64,000 nt of DNA from positions 9,593,658 to 9,657,657 of the forward strand of contig CM030704.1 in the NCBI GenBank assembly GCA_017979445.1, in the 5' to 3' direction. The notes under the pieces are model-generated. The model made no database searches. It saw nothing but the letters and a program-made list of their open reading frames with translations, and had not been told where the DNA came from. Of this stretch, positions 60,768 through 64,000 are shown piece by piece. Position 1 is the stretch's first letter; each line of letters opens with the position of its first letter. The translations under genes were made by a program, and so were the position numbers. Source of the stretch: Akebia trifoliata. Its lineage: Eukaryota > Streptophyta > Magnoliopsida > Ranunculales > Lardizabalaceae.

Positions 60768-62230
60768 TGAAATCGCCTCGACCCTTTACCATCCGCTAAA
60801 TAGCAGATAGGGGTCCGATTATGTATCTTGGGGATTTTTAAAAGAATTGGGAGTCGCCACCTAGTTTAGGTCTACGAACCAAAATTAACTACAAATGGAT
60901 ATGGGTTGGTCCGCGGATTATAGAGATGGGTAAGGGGTTAGGTTACGGGTTTCGGAAGGTGTTAGCCACCGAACCCGCCTAATCAAGATGATCAGTCTCT
61001 ACTGCGATCCAAAAAAAATCCTACGGTCAACATTCAAAGGCTAAAAGTCAAACTAGGGTCCAATCATCATCAAATCGCATCGAATTTACTAAACAAATCT
61101 TACGGCTACGAAAATTACATGATTTCTTAAATTTCGCATTAAGAAAATCCATGATTTAATGAGGCTTACATGGCACCAAAAATTAATGGATCAATTCGAT
61201 CATATTTTGAATAATATGAAATCGATTTTCAATACCACGTATATAAAATTAGTGAATTGGCTCATTGACGACATTTTATCAAAGAGATTCGATTTTTGAA
61301 CCGTCACGTGCATTAAAATCAGTGAGTTAACCCACATGCCTAATTTATATAAATAAATCGATTCAAATTTCCAATGTCCCCAAAATCAGTAAGTCTCGCA
61401 ATTTGTTAATCAAAAGAATCTTGATTTTTTTAGAATCGCCATGTGTATTAAACCGGTGAGTTAATTCACGTGCCTAATATACAAAAAAAAGAATCAAATT
61501 TTCAATGTCCCCAAAATCAGTGAGTCGACTCGCAATTTGTTAATCAAAAGAATCTTGATTTTTTGGAATCGCCACGTGTATTAAATCGGTGAGTTAACCC
61601 ACGTGCCTAATTTATATAAAAAAATCGATTCAAATTTCCAATGTCCCCAAAATCAGTGAGTCGACTCGCAATTTGTTAATCAAAAGAATCTTGATTTTTT
61701 TTAAAATCGCCATGTGTATTAATCGGTGAGTTAACCCACGTGCCTAATATAAAAAAAAATCAAATTTTCAATGTCCCCAAAATCAGGGAGTCGACTTGTA
61801 ATTTGCATTGTGAAAATTAATTTTTTATTTTTATCTTTACTTAATTTTATTGAGTAGATCAACATTAATGAGTTGACCCAATAACATCAAAAATCGGCAA
61901 ATCGACTCGATAGATATCAACAATCAATGAACCAGTCCACTAACTTGAAAATAACGAGTTGACCCAATCAATCTATAAAGGTTACCATTAGTGCATTAAA
62001 GAATATGTGATCAAGAATCAATAAAAATAAAATGAACAACATGGAAGCATTCTTAAAAAAAACTCTCCTAACCTATCACCATGTGAAAATAAATACTAAA
62101 AAGAAATGCACATCCCTTATTATAAATCATGTAAAATACGACTAAATCATCACAAAGCATCTCGAGTATAAATAAAGACCCCTTCCATAATAAACTCTAC
62201 CATAATTAAGACGCTAAAAATGGTAGACAT
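60768..62230 (-). mobile_element. LTR-like sequence H, minus strand (far end not found)
   Basis: It begins TGAAATCGCCTCGACC, like the TGAAAGCGCCCTCGATC ends of the other minus-strand LTRs, then GGGAGTCGCCACCTAG and the hairpin 60947-60976. I could not find a matching GTGTCTACA end, so it may be truncated or run past the window. Confidence 0.55.
61215..61815. repeat. Tandem repeat of about 132 bp inside LTR H
   Basis: CAATGTCCCCAAAATCAG starts at 61372, 61503, 61639 and 61769 (spacings 131, 136, 130), with one degenerate copy before. Units contain GTGAGTTAACCCACGTGCC and a TATATAAATT word on the minus strand. Confidence 0.9.
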
Positions 62231-64000
62231 CAATGTGAGGGAAAATCAAATTAAAAAAAAAAAACATGGAGGAAAAAAAAATGAAAATGAGTTGAACAAA
62301 AAAACAAAAAAAAAAACAAAAAAAAAAACAAAAAAAAAAAACAAATAAATAAAATTAAATAAAATAAAATTAATAGACTAAACCGAAAATATAAAGTTAC
62401 CTGCAGAATCGATAATAATGAATTTATTCCTTTAAGTAGAATCCAAAGTCTCATGAGTACTCGCTGTTTGAGAGAAAGATGAGTGCATTACAAAGAAAAT
62501 GATGGTTGTGAGAGATGTGGCTGCGTCGCGAAGTGAAAAATACAATGACCGTGATGGCTATTGGTCTGTGACGTAAACATAGTGGGGAGACTATTGCAGT
62601 AATGGAGAAGGTTGTGGGAGATGATGCTATGAAATATAGTTATGAAGATGGTTAGAGAGAGACGTGGGAATTGCTGATATAAAGAGTGGGAGAAGAGAGG
62701 ATAAATGGAGAAGATGGCTGATTTTTTTTCGATGAAAGAAAAAAATAGGTTTCAAGTTAAATGGAAACAATTGCTTTTTTGTCAATGGCAGCAAACAAAA
62801 ACGTCTCTTTTTTTTTCTGCTGTTTTTAAAGGAGCATGAGTGGAAGACGTCCAGAAGAGTTTTTTTTTTTAGAACGTGAGAGAGAGAGAGTGGCAAGTTT
62901 GATGGAGATGCAAAGAGGCAACATGGAGGGCGTTTTAGAGTAGGGTGCAGCAATGTTGCAGCAAGGTTGGGTGTGAGAGAGATAAGAAGAATAGGTGGAG
63001 TTGCAGCTTTCTTAATGGAGATTTTGTTGTTGCAGGTTTAATGGCAAATATTTTTTTTTTTCACATAAGGCAGCCACCAAAAACCAGAAGCCTCTCCCCT
63101 TTTGTTCTATCCTTCCCCTCTTTTGTGGTGGATTCTCTATGAAACGTGTGTGCGTGTGTGAGAGAGAGAGAGATGAGAGATGGGAGAGAAGGTAGAGGGA
63201 TGTGTGGGCTATTATCGAAGGAGTTGGAGAAGGAGAAGAAGACGTGGGAGGGGTGCGTTGGTGTTTAGAGAAGAAGAAGAGGAAAACGTGTTCTTTTTTT
63301 TTTTTTTTTTGAATTTTCTTTTTAAGAGAATGGGAGAGGGGTCCCACGCTACCCGTACTACAGTAATTTACTGTTGCTGAATTCGTATTGGTTGAATATT
63401 TTTTTTTTGAGCTTGAATTTTGGATTTGTCAAATTTTTTGGATTCCGATTTAGGTTGGTTTAACTTCAATTTGGTTCGTTTTGAATTTCGATTTGAGTTT
63501 AATTTTTAATTTAAATTTTGAACGGGTAGATTAATTTTAATTTTAAATTGACTTTAAATTTTCATTGGTCGGTTAATTGGATTTTGATTTGATCAAATGT
63601 ATTTTAATTTGTTGATTGCACTTTGATTGGTCGATTTGGTTGATTGATTTTAAAGTTTTAATTCAATTTTGCATTTTGATTGGTTGAATGATTTTTAACT
63701 TGATTTTCAATTTGATTTTGATTTTGATAATCGGTTTCTTGATTTTTAAATTAAATGTAATTTTTATTTTGTATTTTAAATGAAATTTAATTTGATTATA
63801 CGATTTTAAATTGATTTTAAATTTTGGATTTTAATTGGATCTTAGTTAAATTTTAGTTTAATTTTCAATTTGAATTTTATTTTGGTTTAATTTTTTATTT
63901 TAATTTTATTTTCCTAGGGATCAAGGTCTCTATGTTAGAGTTGGATGTTAAGGGGCGTTTTTGTCATTTTTACGATTTTTGACTATTTTCTTAAATTTCT
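62231..64000. other. Low-complexity end of the window
   Basis: An A-rich run (62250-62345), GA/GT microsatellite (about 63145-63180), purine-rich stretch (63220-63280) and a T-rich TTTGATTTTAATTTGA region (63400-63900). Reading frames here are biased in composition; I support none as a gene. Confidence 0.5.

Noticed and set aside
62251..63380. Several minus- and plus-strand open frames near the end
   Set aside because: They come from poly-A, GA and GT runs; residue composition is extreme and no family is recognisable.

Overview
This is plant nuclear DNA, almost certainly from an angiosperm with a large, transposon-rich genome; I cannot name the species. I see no convincing host gene, rRNA, tRNA or CRISPR array. 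Nearly everything that can be assigned is Ty3/gypsy LTR-retrotransposon sequence of the Tat/Ogre type. The diagnostic signs are LTRs running TGTAGACACC...CA, a primer-binding site complementary to tRNA-Arg (TGGCGACTCCRCTGGGGA, three copies), a gag-pro frame with a G-patch domain, a degenerate first RNase H followed by a second (archaeal-type) RNase H before integrase, and genes on the antisense strand downstream of pol.

Layout. 1-23015: element A (+), internal region plus 3' LTR, with its 5' LTR outside the window. It holds two palindromic tandem arrays, gag-pro, pol (split by a nested solo LTR at 7047-8784 with target duplication TCCAC), then two antisense plant-mobile-domain (PMD) genes, then polypurine tract and LTR. 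24061-28500: element B (+), a deletion derivative. 28505-29290: tandem repeats. 29301-30256: LTR fragment (+). 31117-32682: LTR (-). 32683-34005: Athila-like LTR end with a degenerate tRNA-Asp primer site. 34171-44620: element E (-), a relative of A with the same antisense PMD gene and the same leader architecture but a large gag-RT deletion. 44669-48457: element D (+), LTR plus primer site, itself split by a solo LTR (44796-46469, duplication CATGC). 48458-55576: element C (+), LTR, primer site, leader, gag and a pol remnant. 55719-57560: element F (+), truncated LTR plus primer site. 57561-59640: element G (-), leader fragment of the B/C family. 60768 onward: an LTR-like sequence (-), then low-complexity DNA to the end.

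How it works together. In A, gag-pro and pol would supply particle proteins, protease, reverse transcriptase, two RNase H domains and integrase. The two antisense genes would be expressed separately from the opposite strand. PMD2 can be modelled as six coding exons, all phase 0 with GT-AG junctions, plus a leader exon whose intron ends exactly before the ATG. All protein-coding copies carry stops or frameshifts, many explainable as C-to-T changes, so these are decaying elements.

The most unusual signals are RNA- or DNA-structural. (1) A hairpin near the 3' part of nine LTRs has a near-invariant loop (TGCCTAACACCTT) and stems that change in a compensatory way. (2) Four hairpin clusters, each closed by an outer TGGTCC/GGACCA-type stem, sit in the leader and upstream of each antisense gene. 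(3) Leader tandem arrays keep dyad symmetry although their sequence has diverged between A and E.
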